From positions 127,501-152,500 of the forward strand of contig MCFG01000101.1 of NCBI GenBank assembly GCA_002104895.1: a stretch of 25,000 nt of DNA, given 5' to 3'. Each line of letters starts with the position of its first letter. Position 1 is the first letter of the stretch. A model generated the notes under the pieces. The model was not told the origin of the DNA and did not search any database. It saw nothing but the letters and a program-made list of their open reading frames with translations. This document shows, piece by piece, positions 1 through 12,276 of this stretch. The DNA is from Anaeromyces robustus. Lineage: Eukaryota; Neocallimastigomycota; Neocallimastigomycetes; Neocallimastigales; Neocallimastigaceae. The position numbers and the translations under genes are program-made.

Positions 1-1128
1 GTTGTCTTGGGGATGTTCACGTTTTTTAACTTTATTTATTTATTTTTTTTTACAATTAAGATTTAAAGATATTTACTATATAATAAAGTTTTAAAAGGAA
101 AAATAGATACATACATACATATGTACATTAATCATTATTTTACGTTAATATATCAATTTTAAAATCTGTAAGCCATTAAAAAAAAAAAAAAAACACTATA
201 ATTAATAGTTATGAATAATTATTAATATATTTATATTATTAATAATTTGCTATAGAATTATTTGGAATTTTTCATTATTAATGTTTTATTATTAAAACAT
301 GTAATAAAAAAAGCTATTTAATAATGGTGAATATATAGACTTTCTTTATGCTATAAAGAATTAGCTATTTTTTAAAATAAAAGTAATTCTTAAAAAATAA
401 ATAAAATATAATAAATAATAATTAATAAAAAAGCTATATATAAACTTAAACAAGATATTAATAATATAAACTTTTTTTATTATTTGTAAGGAAAAGATTT
501 CTTGAAAAAAAAAAAAAAAGAATAATAAATAGCAATAATATATTAATTCAATTTAATATATATATTGACGTTTATAATAATATTATTAATAATATTTATA
601 ATATAATAATAATAATAATATATTTTTTACATTTTTTAAGTTAATTCATTCCTGAAGATAAAATAAATAAAAAATGTGTGTATTTATATATTATATATAA
701 TTATTTGTATTTTATGTCTTTTTTACATGTTTTATTTAATGATTAATAATTTGTAAGAATTAAAATTAATTCAATGTATATAATATAATATAATATAATA
801 TAACATAATATAATAATATTATATTATATTATATTATATATAATGTACATATATTTTAAATGTATTTAAATTATTTAATGATTACCAAACATTAAAAATT
901 AAAAAAAATTTTAATATTTAATGATATTAAAAAATGTATAATGTATATAATATATATGATAATATAATATATAATATATAATAATATATATAAAATATAT
1001 TAGATTAATTCTTTCATATAATATAAAATTTAAATAGATGAAAAAAGTTTATTTGTTCTCTCTCTTTTTTTTTTAATAATTATAATCCATATTTAATATT
1101 TAATATTTAATATTTAATATTTAATATT

Positions 1129-1159
<31 letters not shown>

Positions 1160-2545
1160 TATTAATATTTTTACATAAAAAAATTTTTTTATATTAAATT
1201 AAAATATCAAATTTAATAATTTAAAATTTTAAATAAAGTAAAATAAAATAAAATAATATTTTTTTTAACTAAAAATGGTATTAATTATTTTATTTGATTT
1301 TAACATAAAATATTATAAATTTATAATTAATTATAATAAATATAATATTTAATATTAATTAATAATAATATATAAAAAAAAGTCTTATTGTATAAAATAA
1401 TATTTTAAACATGAACAATTTATTAATTATATAATAATTAATAATTACATTATAATATATTACAAATATAAAGAAACTTTTTTTTTTATTATTAAAAGAA
1501 AGAAAAATAAAAAAAAAAATTTTTTTTTCTTTTTATTTTTATTTACAAACTTTAGTAATACAAAAAAAAAAAAGTAATCAAAAGGGGAAAGTGCTTAATA
1601 ATAGTATTTCTAAATGAAATAACATATATTAGCACATTTTGCACATAAAAATAGAAAATATATAAAAAATTTTCTTATTTATGAAATATTAATTTTTTAA
1701 AAGGATTCTTTTATATTTTATATTAATAAAGTAAAAAAGAATTAAATATATTAAAAAAATATACTTAGCATATATTTTATAAGTAAAAAAAAAAAAAAAA
1801 AGAAAGAAAATTGTATAATGCAAATTTATTTAAATTTAAATTAAGCAACTTTTAAACAAAAAAAAATATTATTATATTACTGTAACATAGTTTATTTTTT
1901 TTTTTTTATTTGCCATAATATATTTAATATATCAAAATTATTTTATTAAAAATTATTATACCAAAAATTTATATATACTTAAAAAAAAAAAAGGAAAAAG
2001 GTTTTTAATTGTATATAATCAAACAAAAAACAAAATAAAAACATTATTTTTAATTGCGTCAATAACATATATAAACTTGAATTACTTTTATTTTTTATTA
2101 AAAAAATTTATTCGTTTTTCAGTTTATTATAACTTTTGTTAATATAATTTTAACCAACAATAATAAAAGGAAATAAAGTGAAATAGTAAAATATTTTTTT
2201 TTAAAAAAAAAATAAAATAAAATAAAACAAAGCTAAAATTAAAAAAAAAAAAAAAAATAAAATAACCAACAACAGTAAAATTAAAAAAAAAAAAAATTCA
2301 AAAATAAAAAAAAATAACGATAACAATATAACACAAATTTTTTAGATATTAAAATATATCAAATATATTTACACATACAGTACAAACAAAAAAATTGAAA
2401 AAAAAAATAGATTTTTTTATTTGCTATAAATAATATACATAATTTTCTTTCTTATTCATAAAAAATAGAAATTAAGAAAATTTAAAATTACATTTCATTT
2501 CTTTTTTTTTGTAAATTGAAAAAAGGAATTATATTTCTTATTAAA
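1..2545. other. AT-rich spacer; possible 3' end of a gene at bases 1-29
   Basis: The first about 29 bases are far richer in G and C than what follows. They read on the + strand as an open frame from base 3, ending Cys-Leu-Gly-Asp-Val-His-Val-Phe and a TAA at 27-29. This could be the last codons of a gene lying to the left, or the edge of a minus-strand exon (an AG lies just upstream on that strand). The rest of the stretch is nearly pure A/T: homopolymers, short TA runs, AT-rich palindromic sequence around 776-840, and a heptamer array at 1090-1131. I see no coding exon or RNA gene in it. The last few hundred bases should hold the promoter of the gene starting at 2546, but no clear element stands out from the background. 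Confidence 0.5.
1090..1131. repeat. Heptamer tandem repeat (ATTTAAT)n
   Basis: About six head-to-tail copies of a 7-bp unit, ATTTAAT, followed directly by AAT triplets. The unit is palindrome-like (ATTTAAT against ATTAAAT), so it may form small hairpins. It lies in non-coding sequence. Confidence 0.8.
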
Positions 2546-3964
2546 ATGGACTTTTTATATAATGAAGTAATTATTATTTTTTAACTTTTTCTATGAAATT
2601 TTATATAATGATAATGAAATAATAAAGATTAAAATAATATAATAATTTATTAATAAAAAATATTTTTAAATATATAATTATATATGTATATATAGAAAGA
2701 TGTTAATTTTAACATTTTATGTTCTTGTTCTCATTGTTTAATGATAACTTTTAGTAAGGTATATATTTTAATATAAATAAATATATTTAATATTATTGTA
2801 TTGATATTAATGGATAATATTATTACTTTTTTATTATTATATTATAATAGAAAATTTGTGATAATAACCAATTTATTGAAAGTGATACAATGAATGGTGA
2901 CTTAGTATATGAATGCAATAATGATAATAATAATAATACCAATCAACAAGAATTATTCATATTACAAAAGAAGGATAACATATATAAAGATTTTGTTAAT
3001 TTTAAAATATCAACTGAATATTTAACAAGTATTAAAAAAATGCTTGAAAAAACTTCTTGTAATAATAAAAATAGGTAAAGATAAAAAATATTTATATATT
3101 TTGTCAAATTATATATATATATTGAAATATATATATATATTTCAATATCATTATTTTAATATTAAATTTTTAATATATTTTATTATTTTAGATGTTGTCG
3201 GTATTATGAATTATTAATATGTGAATCATTAAAATCTTTAAAAGATATTGAAATCAATTCTATAATTAATGATATTAATAATACTACAGAAAATTCAAAT
3301 TTAAGAAGATCAAGAAGAACTCGTTCAAGGGATATGAATGTAATATATATGTATTTTTTTATTATGTTATTTAGAATTATTTATTAATTATGTTTAATGA
3401 AGAATAACGAAAAAAAAATTTTTTTTAATATCTATATATACTTATTATAAATATATAAATATATATTTTTATATTTTATATATTTCATTTTTTTATTATA
3501 TATATTAATAGTTATCACGTACATTGGATTATCGAAAAAGATTAGAAATTAATCATCAATATCAATGTATTGAACAATGTTTTGAAACATTAATTATATT
3601 GATTTCAACTTTAATTAAATGGAAATGGATTAATGATTTATATTTAAAAATATATCATCTATTAGAACAATCAAAAATTTATGAAATTATGGGTAAATTA
3701 TGTGATATACCACTTTTAGAAATCACCTGTAATCCTTCATTATACCGAAATTTATTTAAGCTTTATAAATATTTTATTTTATATGGGTTTGTCCAACCAT
3801 GGGAAAAACATCAAGAACTTGCAGATTATGCTCATAAATTAATTTCAGCAGCAAGAGAATTTTTAAATATGGTTGAACCTGTAGCAGAAAATAATATAAC
3901 AGAGGATGGTTTAATATCTGTATCACAATTTATTGTTAATGAATGGGATAATCAATGCTTTTAA
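2546..3964 (+). CDS. Unrecognised four-exon protein, 281 aa
   Basis: I do not recognise this protein. The exons are 2546-2566 (MDFLYNE), 2851-3074, 3192-3339 and 3512-3964, with stop TAA. They give 846 nt with no internal stop. The introns are 284, 117 and 172 nt, begin GTAATT, GTAAAG and GTAATA, end in AG, and are in phases 0, 2 and 0. The first exon is only 21 nt, so the start is the least certain part; an ATG at 2890 inside exon 2 is the fallback. The protein opens with a short acidic, Asn-rich stretch (about residues 30-40). A predicted helical middle with several Cys follows. Next comes a basic patch, RRSRRTRSR, near the end of exon 3, which could be a nuclear signal or RNA contact. The last 150 residues look hydrophobic and all-helical, with a conserved-looking segment around PLLEITCNPSLYRNLFKLYK. 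There is no signal peptide or transmembrane helix. Cleanly joining frames and coding composition make the gene credible; its role is unknown. Confidence 0.75.
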
Positions 3965-4370
3965 TAATATTTTATTTATTTTATTTTTTTATATATAATT
4001 TATATATATAAAGAAAATTTACAATAACAAAAAAAAAAAAAATAATAACAATGATATTATATTCATTAATTATATAATATAATATTAATGAATATTTTAT
4101 AAATAATTATGTTATTATTATTTTTTTTTTATCATTTCTATTTTTTTTTTTTTTTTAATTATTTATTATTAATAATTTTTATTTATTATTAATAATTTTT
4201 TATATTATAAATTCTTTTTTTATATTTTTATAATAATTTTTTTTTCTTTTTTCTTTTTTTTTAATTTTTTTTTACATTATTTTATTTTATTTTATTTATT
4301 TATTTATTTATCTGCTATTTTTTTTCTATTAAAATTAATTAGTATTTTTAATATGCTTATTAGCTTATGA

Positions 4371-4401
<31 letters not shown>

Positions 4402-5144
4402 AGAAAAAAGCACATAAAATAATAAAATAAAAAAAAAGAGATAATGAGCCAATAATTAATTAAAAAGAAAAGAGAAAAAAAAAAAGATAAAAAAAAAAGA
4501 GAATAAATAAAAAAAAAAAAAAAAGGAAGGTATAATTATTAGTAATATATATTTATTTATAACGGAATAAAAAAATCCAATTTAATCAACCAACGAATAA
4601 ATAAAATCAAGAAACAAATTACAAATTAATAAATAAATATATAATAATAATAATAATATATATAAATATATAAAGGAAAAATTATTATCTTGATGTTTTT
4701 CAAAAGAAAAAAATAAAAATACTAAATCTATTAATATTTTTAAAAATTATAAAAATATAAAGTTCATTTCTATTTGTTCATATGTATATATATTAATAAT
4801 GCATTTTTTTTTTTTACTTTTTTTTAATAATATAATAAATATTATAAAGAAAAGAAAAGAAAAAAAAAAAACATATAACGATTTTATAATTAATATAAAA
4901 TCGAATAATTAAAATATAAAATAATAATTGAATGAATAAATAAATAAATATTAAATATAATATCTATTCATATTTATATTTGTTTATTAAATAAAATAAA
5001 AAAAATAAAATTAATTGTATAAATCTATAAAAATTCTTTTGGCTATTTATTATTATTTATTATTTATTTATTTATTTATTAACATATTATTTTGTTAATT
5101 TTTTATAACAATTATAAAAATTTAGTATTTTTTTTTATTTTTTA

Positions 5145-5276
5145 ATGATTACACCGTCACTTTCACCCTCATCACTATCAACAACAGAACAACTAATTAT
5201 TAATAATAATAATAATAACTATGAATATGAATCATTTATAATTATAATTATAATTAATATAATAATAATTATATAA
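5145..5276 (+). other. Orphan 43-codon ORF, possible gene remnant
   Basis: An ATG in good context (TTTTTTAATG) opens a frame reading MITPSLSPSSLSTTEQLII, then six Asn, then a short acidic piece, then an Ile-rich tail ending in TAA. The first 60 bases are unusually rich in C for this window and read like a real Ser/Pro-rich N terminus. No GT donor occurs between the ATG and the stop or for about 65 nt past it, so it cannot be spliced onward as it stands. It could be the 5' relic of a lost gene, or a chance frame. Confidence 0.25.
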
Positions 5277-6638
5277 AAATATCATAAAAATATCATGATA
5301 TTTATTAATAATTAAAAAAAATTTTTTTTATATATTTTTAAAGTTTTTGTATGAAAATTATTTTATTATTTTTTATGTAATTAAGGTCTTATAAATGATA
5401 TATCATATGTTTTTCTTTATTTTTTTTATTTTTATTTTTTATTTTTTTTTTAAAAATTTTTTAACATGATTTAACCATAATTTTAACTTTATTTTATTTA
5501 TTACTTTTTTTGAACATATAAAATATTTTTTTATATGTTTAAAAGAAATATATATATATATGGATAGTATATAAACAAAATTATTAATGTATAATATAAA
5601 ATAGGAAAAAAAAATTATATTAGCGTTGTCATGAATGATATATATATTTTAAATTGTAAATATAGTATGTAAGGTTTTATTATAATTTTTATACAATTAT
5701 AGTTTTATTTTCTATATGTGGCAATGAATTCTCTTCTATTTTCTATACATTTTATATATATTGTAATAAATTAATACATATAGAAGTATTTTTTTGATTT
5801 AATCTAAAGTACAATTTAAAAATTTTAAATAATATTCGTAATAATACATATAATGTACTTTGATTCAGTTTTATAAATATATATAGTATATATATATCAT
5901 TTATTCATTAATTATATTTTGCTTTTTTTTTTTTTTATTATTTTGGTAATATGGTATATGTATATGTATTTTTTTTTCCTTTTATATATTTTATTTTTAA
6001 GTAATATATAAACGATAATAATATCAATATATATTTATATTAAAGAAAGATACTAATCTTTTATATATAATATTCATTATTATAATAATAGGTTGTTTGT
6101 TATTTTAAAATCTTGATAGAAATAGCAAATTTTTAAAAGATTATACTTTTTTTATCAATTACATTAATTAATAAATAAATAAATGTTAATTTTTTTAATA
6201 ATTTAATAAATAATAAAAGAAAATAAACTATTTGTGATAATAGTATTCTTTAAATATATATTTTTACATAATGCTCTCATAATAGTAATAATAGTAATGT
6301 TATGTTATTTTTATTATTAAATAAAATATGATGTTAGTGTAGATTAATATTATTTTATACTACTGAACCATCAATAATTTGGATATTAAATAAAAGGAAA
6401 ATATATAATTAATAGTTTATTATTAGGGTAAAGGTTTTAATAGTATGATTTTTCTATTATTGTAAATTCCTTTTATATTGGAATCGTATTGTGAATATAA
6501 GGAAAAGTAAAAGAGGAAATTGTAAAGTGTAAAACATATATATATATATAAATTGAGAGAAAAATTTCAACAGACAAAATATTTTTATTAGTTGTGTAAC
6601 ATATAAAAGAAATAATGATTTCTTTTTATAGTAATAAT

Positions 6639-6790
<152 letters not shown>

Positions 6791-8245
6791 TATAATTATA
6801 ATCATTATTATTATTTTTCTAAAATAAACAAGGTTTTTGCTAAAATAAAAATTAACATATAGCTCTGAATTTTTTTTCTATTTTCATATGATTATAATTA
6901 TTAAGTCTGTTAAATAGATGTTAATTTAATATATTTTTATATTATTTAAAAAAATGTAAATATGTTTGTTTCTAAAGATAAAAATAAAAAGATACCTCCC
7001 ATTAATGAAGGATGTGTAAATTGATATTAATATTAATCACTCCAATGTTTTTCAATTTTGAAATAATTAACCTACTATTAGAATTTTATAAAAATTTAGA
7101 ATATTCAAGAAATAAATAAAAAAAATCAAAAAATAAAAAACAAAAACGGATAGTATTATTTATTATTTGATTGAGAAATATATATTAAGAATTATAATTA
7201 AAAATAAAAATTTAGTTCATATTTTTTAATTAAAATGTTTTAAATATTTGAGTATTTTGAATTATATAAATAGAAAAAGAAATATACATATCAAATTATG
7301 CTTCAAATTGTGTTTAATTATACTTATAACATTTTCTTCCTATTAAAATTATATTTATTTTAGGAAATGGAATGAAGGTTTAAAAAAAAAAAAAATCTTT
7401 CAGAATTAAATAAATAAAAAATAATTTAAAAAAAAAGGGAGTTTTTAAAATGAATATTATTAAAGTATTAATTTATAAATATAAATAAGAAATAATGAAT
7501 ATATAGTTTGATATAATTAAGTTTTGTTAGAAATTAAGTTATAAATAAATTAATTTCCACATTTTTTAACAAGTTTCCATTATAAGCATTATATTTGGTT
7601 AATTGTATACGAATAAAGTTTAATATTACTTTATCTCTTTTATATATATTTTATAATATTTTATATTTTTATATTTTATAAATATTACTAATATAATAAT
7701 TATAGCATTTTAATTTTTAAATAAAAGATAGTTTGCTAAAATTTAAAAAATGTGGCGTTTATTCTTTTTTGTTTATTATATTATTTTAAATTTTTATAGC
7801 TCATACATTTACATTCTGTTATTATATTTTCTTATTAATTTAACCCATTTCAATATTAATATTTAATTATTAGTAATAATCATAATTTTTATTGAAAAGA
7901 AAAGAATTTAAAATTTCATAAAAATATTAAATTATTTCAGTTATTACTATATAATTTTTTTTTTCAATTATTAATAACAATAATAACAACAATAATAAAT
8001 GTATAATAAAAATAATTTATAATAATAAAAATTTTAATAGTGAATATATAATATATATAATAATGTGAAAATAAGAATAATATAAAGTAAATAACATTGA
8101 TATTAATAATATCCATATTTTTTAAATTTATTTTTTATAATATATATTTATATTTTGTATTATTTATTTATATTTTATGTATAATATAAAAATTATCATT
8201 ATTAATTGTTATTTAACACTAAATTCTAATACTAGTACCTATATT

Positions 8246-8280
8246 AATTTCATATGATTAGGACCTAATCATATGAAATT
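8246..8280. repeat. Perfect 17-bp palindrome with 1-nt centre
   Basis: AATTTCATATGATTAGG, a single A, then its exact reverse complement. With one bulged T at 8281 the pairing extends five more bases on each side. In a background of simple AT repeats this arm contains non-repetitive sequence, so it is unlikely to be a by-product of composition. Confidence 0.9.
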
Positions 8281-8510
8281 TAATATCATGTTATATAACA
8301 TTAAATACTAGTATTATTAATAATTATAATAAAAATTGTTAAAACATATTAAATTAACTTTTTTTCTTTTTAAATAGTTTTCCTTTTTTTTCTTTACTTT
8401 TTATTTATATTATACTAAAATTATATATATTAATTATAATAAATATTATTTTTTATATATAATTGTTAAGTATAAATATAAAAAATATTTTATAATAATA
8501 GTTTTATAGT

Positions 8511-8604
8511 ATAGAAATTATCATTTTTTGCTACTGCTAACACTATTTACTAATACTATAGAAATTATCATTTTTTGTTACTACTAACACTATTTACTAA
8601 TACT
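8511..8604. repeat. 47-bp tandem duplication
   Basis: Copy 1 (8511-8557) and copy 2 (8558-8604) match at 45 of 47 positions. They differ only in GCTACTGCTAAC against GTTACTACTAAC. The unit starts ATAGAAATTATCATTTTTTG and ends TTTACTAATACT. The high identity points to a recent duplication inside the fold-back repeat region. Confidence 0.9.
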
Positions 8605-8837
8605 TATTGCAGTGAATCTGCATAATAATAAAATACGGGATTTAATATTAATATTATTATTACAATAAAAATAATTAAAACGCATTATATTAACCTATTT
8701 TTTTTAAACAATTTTCCTTTTTTTTTTACTTTTATTATTCTAATATTATTATATATATATTTATTAAATATATAAAAATAAAAAGTATCATTTTTTAATT
8801 ATTATTTAAATTTTAATTTAAAATAGTTTATCTTTTG

Positions 8838-8876
8838 GTCAAAAAAAAAATTAAACTAAAAAAAAATTTTTTTGAC
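8838..8876. repeat. Inverted repeat, 10-bp stem
   Basis: GTCAAAAAAA (from 8838) and TTTTTTTGAC (to 8876) can pair around an 18-19 nt A-rich loop. It may mark the edge of the fold-back repeat region, or be an AT-rich coincidence anchored by the GTC/GAC ends. Confidence 0.5.
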
Positions 8877-8970
8877 ATTTTATTATAAATTTTATATTAG
8901 ACTATTTTGATCTTTTATTTTTTTTTTCTGTTAAGAAGTAATAATTCTTATTATTTTTATATATTAACTG

Positions 8971-8973
<3 letters not shown>

Positions 8974-9003
<30 letters not shown>
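8974..9003. repeat. (TA)n microsatellite
   Basis: About 15 uninterrupted TA dinucleotides, able to form a cruciform. Similar runs lie at about 10700-10728, 13382-13412 and 18208-18231. Confidence 0.9.
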
Positions 9004-9008
<5 letters not shown>

Positions 9009-9181
9009 TTTATTATTAATATTTTTGAAATGAATTTTTGTATCTTAATAACTTTTTTATAATTTATTTATGGAGTTATATACTCATTTTAAAATATAGA
9101 ATATATATTGTTTTTTAACTTTAATATTGTAATTTTTATAATATAATAACAATAAATAATAATAAATAATAAAAATCATAT

Positions 9182-9323
<142 letters not shown>

Positions 9324-10149
9324 GTTTATATTAAAATAATTTTTTTGATTTTTCATACTATATTTAAATAAATTAAAAACGATTTTATTTTTTTTTAAAA
9401 AAATTAATTAATGATAAATTAACTTAATTGCTAATGATTTATTGGATACCAAGTTTTTTGTAAATAATAAACACTATTTTTTATTATATGTATCATTTTT
9501 ATTTTATTATTCTTAAATATTATTTAATATTTATAATAAAAATAATAAATAGTATATATTTTTTATATTTATATTATTTATATTTAATTTTAATTTTATT
9601 TTTTTTTATAATTTTTTAATATCCATTATTGTTTATTTTATTAATGTTATAGTTACTTTAATTTTTATTATTATTTTTTTTTTAATATTATAAATATATA
9701 TCTTTTATAATTAATGCATCTTTTTAATATCTTTTTCATAAATTAAATATTATTTAAGTGTGATACATATTATTAGAAATCTAATATTTTTTTTTTTTTT
9801 TTTTTTTTTTTCATAGACATTAAAAAAAAGATTATTATAATATTTCTTTTTTATTTGTAATGGAAGTATAAAAAACATAACAATTAATATAAATATAAAT
9901 ATATTTAATGAAAAAATTAATTTTCAAATGATATTTATACTATCATCATTATTCATAAATCTAATTTATATTACATGCTTTATATATAAACAAAAAACAA
10001 AACAAAATAATATTGACATAAATATAAAATAGATAAATAAACAAATATATATTTGCATTTCACATTAATGTAATTTTGGAAATATAAAATTTACGTATAA
10101 TATTTAGTTAATCTTTTTTTTTTTTTTTTTTTTATTATTATATAAAATT

Positions 10150-10173
10150 ATACCTTTATACCTTTTATACCCC
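10150..10173 (+). promoter_or_regulatory. Candidate upstream element: three ATACC repeats
   Basis: ATACCTTT, ATACCTTTT and ATACCCC follow one another 181-204 nt ahead of the LysM gene start. The same core, ATACCTTTT, occurs twice upstream of SPT3. In a region with almost no C this is conspicuous, but calling it a regulatory site is inference. Confidence 0.3.
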
Positions 10174-10353
10174 ATTTTTATTATAAACATTTTAATAATA
10201 ATAATAAACCAAAAAAAAAAGTAATAATAATAAAAACGAATATATATATACCATTAAGTGTTGAAAAAAAATAATAAATTTAATTAAGATACAATCATTA
10301 TTAGAATAAAAAGTTAACAAAAGAAAAAAAAATATTATAAATATATATTAAGA

Positions 10354-10695
10354 ATGATTACACATATTGTTAAGAAAACTGATACCTTAGAAGGGATATC
10401 ATTAAAATATAATGTTCCTATTGAAAAAATAAAAAAAGCAAATAAAATATGGAGTAAAAATGTTTTATTATGCATGGATAAAATACTGATACCTGAAGAA
10501 AATGATTTAATATCTTCTAATAATAGTAGTGCTCAAAATATTATTATAACTAGTGGAAATGAAGGTAATTAGTAAAAGAAAATATTAATATTCTTTTTTT
10601 TATATATATTTATTTTTTATATATAGTATTTATGTATATTATATGATATAACATAAGAATTATTTAAAAAAAAATAAAATGTTATAACTCATGTA

Positions 10696-10731
<36 letters not shown>

Positions 10732-11325
10732 ATTATATATATAAAAGTTTTCAATACTAGTAATAATAATAATAATAATATAAATAATTTAAGTACTATT
10801 ATAACAACAAATAACAATACTAATATTAATAACAACATGTACAACAACAACAACACCACCACCACCACCAACAACAACAATAACACCACCACCACTACCA
10901 CCAACAATATATATAATAATAATATATATCATAATTCTATATATCATAATGATAGTTGTGATATAGCAAATAATAATTCTCAAATATATCATGATAGTGA
11001 ATATTCAGGTTCTGAAAATGATCATATTTTATCAAGTATACGAAGTTCTAATGATTATTCAAAATTCTCAAATAGATCTTCTACTATTAAATATGATTGC
11101 TCATCAGAAAAATGTAGTATACGTAGTTCATCAACTACTGCTAAAATAAGTCTTAAAAGAGATAATAGTTCTTCATCAGATCTTTCATTAGATGAATTAT
11201 TTGAAACTATTGATAAATCGGTTATGGATACCGTAAATAAAAGTAATATTAGCCTTCCTTTATTAATTAAATCTCAACTTGAAGTTTATCAAGATATACC
11301 AACTTCTGATCCTATAAAAGGTACG

Positions 11326-11405
<80 letters not shown>

Positions 11406-12197
11406 TTTAAATATTTTTATTTTTATTCTTCTTCTTCTTCTTCTTCTTCTTATTATTATTATTATTATTATTTTTATAATTTATAATATTCATTTTTTTT
11501 TTTTTTAATTTTTTTATTTTATTTTTATTTTATTTTTTTTCTTTTTTTTTCTTTTATTATAATATATTTTTTATCATTATTTTTAAATAATTTATATTTA
11601 TATATATAATAATAACGTTTTTTTATAATATTAATATTCAATATTCTTTTTTATATTATAGATAATAAAATATCGAATTTTAATTCAATGCAAAAAAGTT
11701 TTTCTTTTGGTTGTATTAATAATAATAATAATAATGATAATAACAGTAATAATAATTCAAATATACTAAATCAAAATGGAAATATTAATAGATATATGAA
11801 GGATAATACTCCTATATTGCATTCTCATTCTATGTTAATACAATCATCGTCATCCAATCCTAACATTAATAATAATGGAAAATATAATCTTTATATTAAT
11901 TCTAATAATGGCTCTCAATCTTCATTATTATGTAGTTATGATGGATATAATGCTAATGATTATGATTATGATGTATTGACATCATCATCAGAACCTAAAA
12001 AAACTTTTTTACAAAATGAACATGAAAAAGTTAATAAAATATTAGATAAATTATCAATTTCAACAAATATAGATGGTATTCATAATTTAGTTAATCGTTT
12101 ATCTTCAAGAGATATTAGTTCAGCTATGTCAGAACCAGTAAATACAAGTTTATCTAATAAATATAAACATAATAGCGAATATTTAGAAATTGTATAG
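10354..12197 (+). CDS. LysM-domain protein, LYSMD1/2-like, Asn/Ser-rich (439 aa)
   Basis: The exons are 10354-10564, 10748-11320 and 11662-12197, with stop TAG. They total 1320 nt and the frame is open across both junctions. The introns are 183 and 341 nt, both phase 1. Residues 4-47 form one LysM domain (HIVKKTDTLEGISLKYNV then IEKIKKANKIW and DKILIP). It starts at the very N terminus with no signal peptide. That arrangement matches the intracellular LYSMD1/2 group and not secreted chitin-binding LysM effectors; the ligand of that group is not settled. Exon 2 opens with an Asn/Thr tract encoded by mixed AAC, ACC and AAT codons (about 10760-10910), followed by Ser-rich, phospho-acceptor-like sequence (RSSSTTAKISLKRDNSSSSD). 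Exon 3 begins Asn-rich and ends in a less repetitive region with a likely amphipathic helix (EHEKVNKILDKLSI) and a Ser-rich tail. The second intron carries an (AAT)n array, so its length probably varies between strains. The LysM call is firm; the biological role is unknown. Confidence 0.85.
11325..11403. repeat. (AAT)n microsatellite inside a LysM intron
   Basis: About 26 ATA/AAT triplets lie immediately after the donor GTACGA, then (CTT)n at about 11427-11450 and (ATT)n at 11451-11471. The second intron of the LysM gene is therefore almost entirely simple repeat. If it were retained, the reading frame would continue into poly-Ile and poly-Leu before stopping. Confidence 0.9.
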
Positions 12198-12243
12198 ATA
12201 TCTATACATATATATAATTTAATTATAATAATATATAATTTTT

Positions 12244-12276
<33 letters not shown>

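Larger units (their letters stand above)
8188..8830. repeat. Pair of related fold-back (MITE-like) repeats
   Basis: Two diverged copies of one sequence lie side by side, roughly 8188-8450 and 8511-8830. Each opens with a motif like AAATTATCATT..TAACACT..TAATACT, has a hairpin in the middle, and continues with AATAAAAAT..TTAAAAC..ATTA..TTAAC, a T-rich run and TTTTCCTTTTTTT. The first copy holds a perfect 17-bp palindrome (arms 8246-8262 and 8264-8280) and ACTAGT sites on both sides of it. The second holds a smaller TGCAG/CTGCA hairpin at about 8608-8622. The layout resembles miniature inverted-repeat elements. I found no transposase and no clean terminal repeats or target duplications, so the class is inference. 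Confidence 0.45.

Noticed and set aside
776-840. Long AT palindrome resembling an origin or cruciform
   Set aside because: It is built from TAATA-type pentamers; in this composition such palindromes arise by chance and no origin signature can be named.
5631-5797. Possible two-exon small gene (GTATGT donor, TTATAG acceptor)
   Set aside because: The frame joins across 5665-5702 to give about 42 codons, but the implied intron is only 38 nt, much shorter than any other here, and the peptide has no recognisable feature.
10689-10992. Minus-strand Val/Leu/Gly-rich ORFs opposite LysM exon 2
   Set aside because: They are antisense shadows of the Asn/Thr tract codons.
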